A stretch of 25,386 nt of DNA from CAWUIO01 sp963922455 (GTDB lineage: Bacteria > Bacteroidota > Bacteroidia > Cytophagales > Microscillaceae): contig CAWUIO010000095.1 of the NCBI GenBank assembly GCA_963922455.1, positions 1-25,386 of the forward strand, read 5' to 3'. A program made the position numbers and the translations under genes. This document shows, in pieces, positions 24,606 to 25,386 of the stretch. The notes under the pieces are model-generated. The model worked only from the letters and a program-made list of their open reading frames with translations, made no database searches and was not told the DNA's origin. How positions within the stretch are numbered: the stretch's first letter is position 1; each line of letters starts with the position of its first letter.

Positions 24606-24685
24606 TTTAGGGCCTAAAGCTGGAACAGGCATCCTCCCCACTTTATAAAATAGGTCTCTAAATGCTTAGAGCATAGGGAGATGCC
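24606..24685. other. Structured AT-rich leader ahead of the Rpn-like gene
   Basis: Between the repeat and the last gene are several inverted repeats: TTTAGGGCCTAAA (about 24606-24618), GGCATCCTCCC (24628-24638) with GGGAGATGCC (24676-24685, one base short), and inside that CTCTAA (24656-24661) with TTAGAG (24666-24671). Together they can fold as an outer stem with an inner hairpin. No conserved riboswitch is recognised. Confidence 0.4.
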
Positions 24686-24728
24686 CTGAAAATACTAACA
24701 GATTTTGTATTTGTATATTTGCCACAGC

Positions 24729-25386
24729 ATGGCAAATACTTACGACAAAATATTTAAGGAAAACATCGCCGCCCTTTTCCCTAGCCTTAGCAAACGCTAC
24801 CTGGGCCTGGAGGTGGCCAAAACCGAAGCCCTCAAAGACAAGCTACAATCAACCTTAGAACGGGAAGCTGATTTTTTGCAGAAGGTTACTACGGTATCGG
24901 GCGAAGAGCTGGTTGTACAATTGGAATTTCAAAGCACGGACGACCCTAAGATGCTGGAGCGGATGCGCTTTTACCACACCTTAGTCAAGCAAAAATATGA
25001 TTTGCCCCTGCGACAGTATGTGATCTATCTAGGCCAAAAAGCCACCAAGATGCGATCACAGTTGGAGCCCTCCGAGGTTTTCAGGGGCTTTGACCTGATC
25101 GATTTGCAATCTTTAGACTATCAATCCTTCATAAAGTCCCCCATCCCCGAAGAAGTAGTTTTGGCGGTTTTGGGCAACTTTAAGGCAGAAGACGCTTCTC
25201 AGGTCTTGGCACTCATAATCGGCCGTCTCCAAGAACTTATCTCAGCTCCGGCAACGTTAGCAAAATATAGTTACCATGTATTAACTTTGGCCAGGTTAAG
25301 AAACCTAAGCCAAATCACCCAAAAAACCCTTAATAAAATGGCTATTACGTATGACATAAAACAGGATGCGCTTTATTTGAAAGGCA
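24729..25386 (+). CDS. Rpn-like PD-(D/E)XK nuclease family protein (3' end outside the window)
   Basis: An open frame from the ATG at 24729 runs without a stop for 219 residues to the window edge, so the C-terminus is not seen. The start MANTYDKIFKENIAALFPSL and the region after it match the Rpn/'PD-(D/E)XK nuclease family transposase' group, known in E. coli for promoting RecA-independent recombination. The nuclease signature is visible as Asp48 in LEREADFLQKV and Glu66-Phe-Gln68 in LVVQLEFQS, followed by the helix ERMRFYHTLVKQKY and the strand LPLRQYVIYLG. The catalytic Lys of the motif is replaced by Gln, as is usual in this group. It is not a real transposase by evidence seen here. It lies about 150 bases downstream of a dispersed GC-rich repeat. 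A TATATTTG at 24714-24721 is too close to the ATG to be a confident promoter. Confidence 0.8.
   Translation, partial: MANTYDKIFKENIAALFPSLSKRYLGLEVAKTEALKDKLQSTLEREADFLQKVTTVSGEELVVQLEFQSTDDPKMLERMRFYHTLVKQKYDLPLRQYVIYLGQKATKMRSQLEPSEVFRGFDLIDLQSLDYQSFIKSPIPEEVVLAVLGNFKAEDASQVLALIIGRLQELISAPATLAKYSYHVLTLARLRNLSQITQKTLNKMAITYDIKQDALYLKG

Noticed and set aside
24714..24721. TATATTTG as the promoter of the Rpn-like gene
   Set aside because: It fits TAnnTTTG but lies only 8 bases before the ATG, which would leave virtually no leader, and no -33 element is well placed.

Overview
The window looks like chromosomal DNA of a member of the Bacteroidota, probably from the environmental Cytophagia/Saprospiria side rather than a gut Bacteroides. 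The evidence is a secreted protein ending in a type IX secretion (T9SS) sorting domain, a PorE-like OmpA-family protein, a DUF2147 protein, the Bacteroidota form of HMG-CoA lyase, and several TAnnTTTG promoter elements. Shine-Dalgarno sequences are mostly weak or absent. No rRNA, tRNA, CRISPR array, phage module or insertion sequence with a transposase was seen. Genus-level placement is not possible from the sequence alone.

Layout. 1-1292 (minus): a shortened acyl-CoA thioesterase downstream of tryptophan 2,3-dioxygenase. 1561-4351 (plus): an MscS-type channel fused to a cyclic-nucleotide-binding domain, overlapping a TPR-like membrane protein gene. 4463-9737 (plus): glutaryl-CoA dehydrogenase with a strong terminator, a 1023-residue T9SS cargo protein, and a dienelactone-hydrolase-family enzyme. 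10095-12910 (minus): a very small protein that is mostly a T9SS-like sorting domain, and a PorE-like protein. 13121-15622 (plus): Lon protease, tail to tail with an unknown membrane protein. 16745-18735 (minus): a tandem SPOR-like protein, a DUF2147 protein and a crotonase-family enzyme, divergent from a LysR regulator. 19859-24428: threonine synthase, a small DEDDh exoribonuclease (minus), HMG-CoA lyase, and a GT-C (ArnT/PMT-like) glycosyltransferase. 24729-end: a PD-(D/E)XK (Rpn-like) protein that runs off the window.

Functionally this is mostly housekeeping and catabolic DNA. Tryptophan 2,3-dioxygenase and glutaryl-CoA dehydrogenase can belong to tryptophan/lysine breakdown. HMG-CoA lyase and the crotonase could belong to leucine or acyl-CoA breakdown. 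The genes are not packed as one operon, so a shared pathway is only an inference. The secreted and PorE-like proteins point to an active type IX secretion system.

The least ordinary content is a dispersed family of GC-rich, hairpin-forming intergenic repeats. Clear copies lie at 9746-10071 (a long nested palindrome with perfect 18-bp terminal inverted repeats), 21615-21745, 22709-22838 and 24444-24576; a remote relative lies at 1323-1436. Single units share three conserved blocks and one long-range stem, and one copy shows a compensated base-pair change in that stem. Two copies in opposite orientation bracket the HMG-CoA lyase gene. No gene in the window obviously mobilises them.
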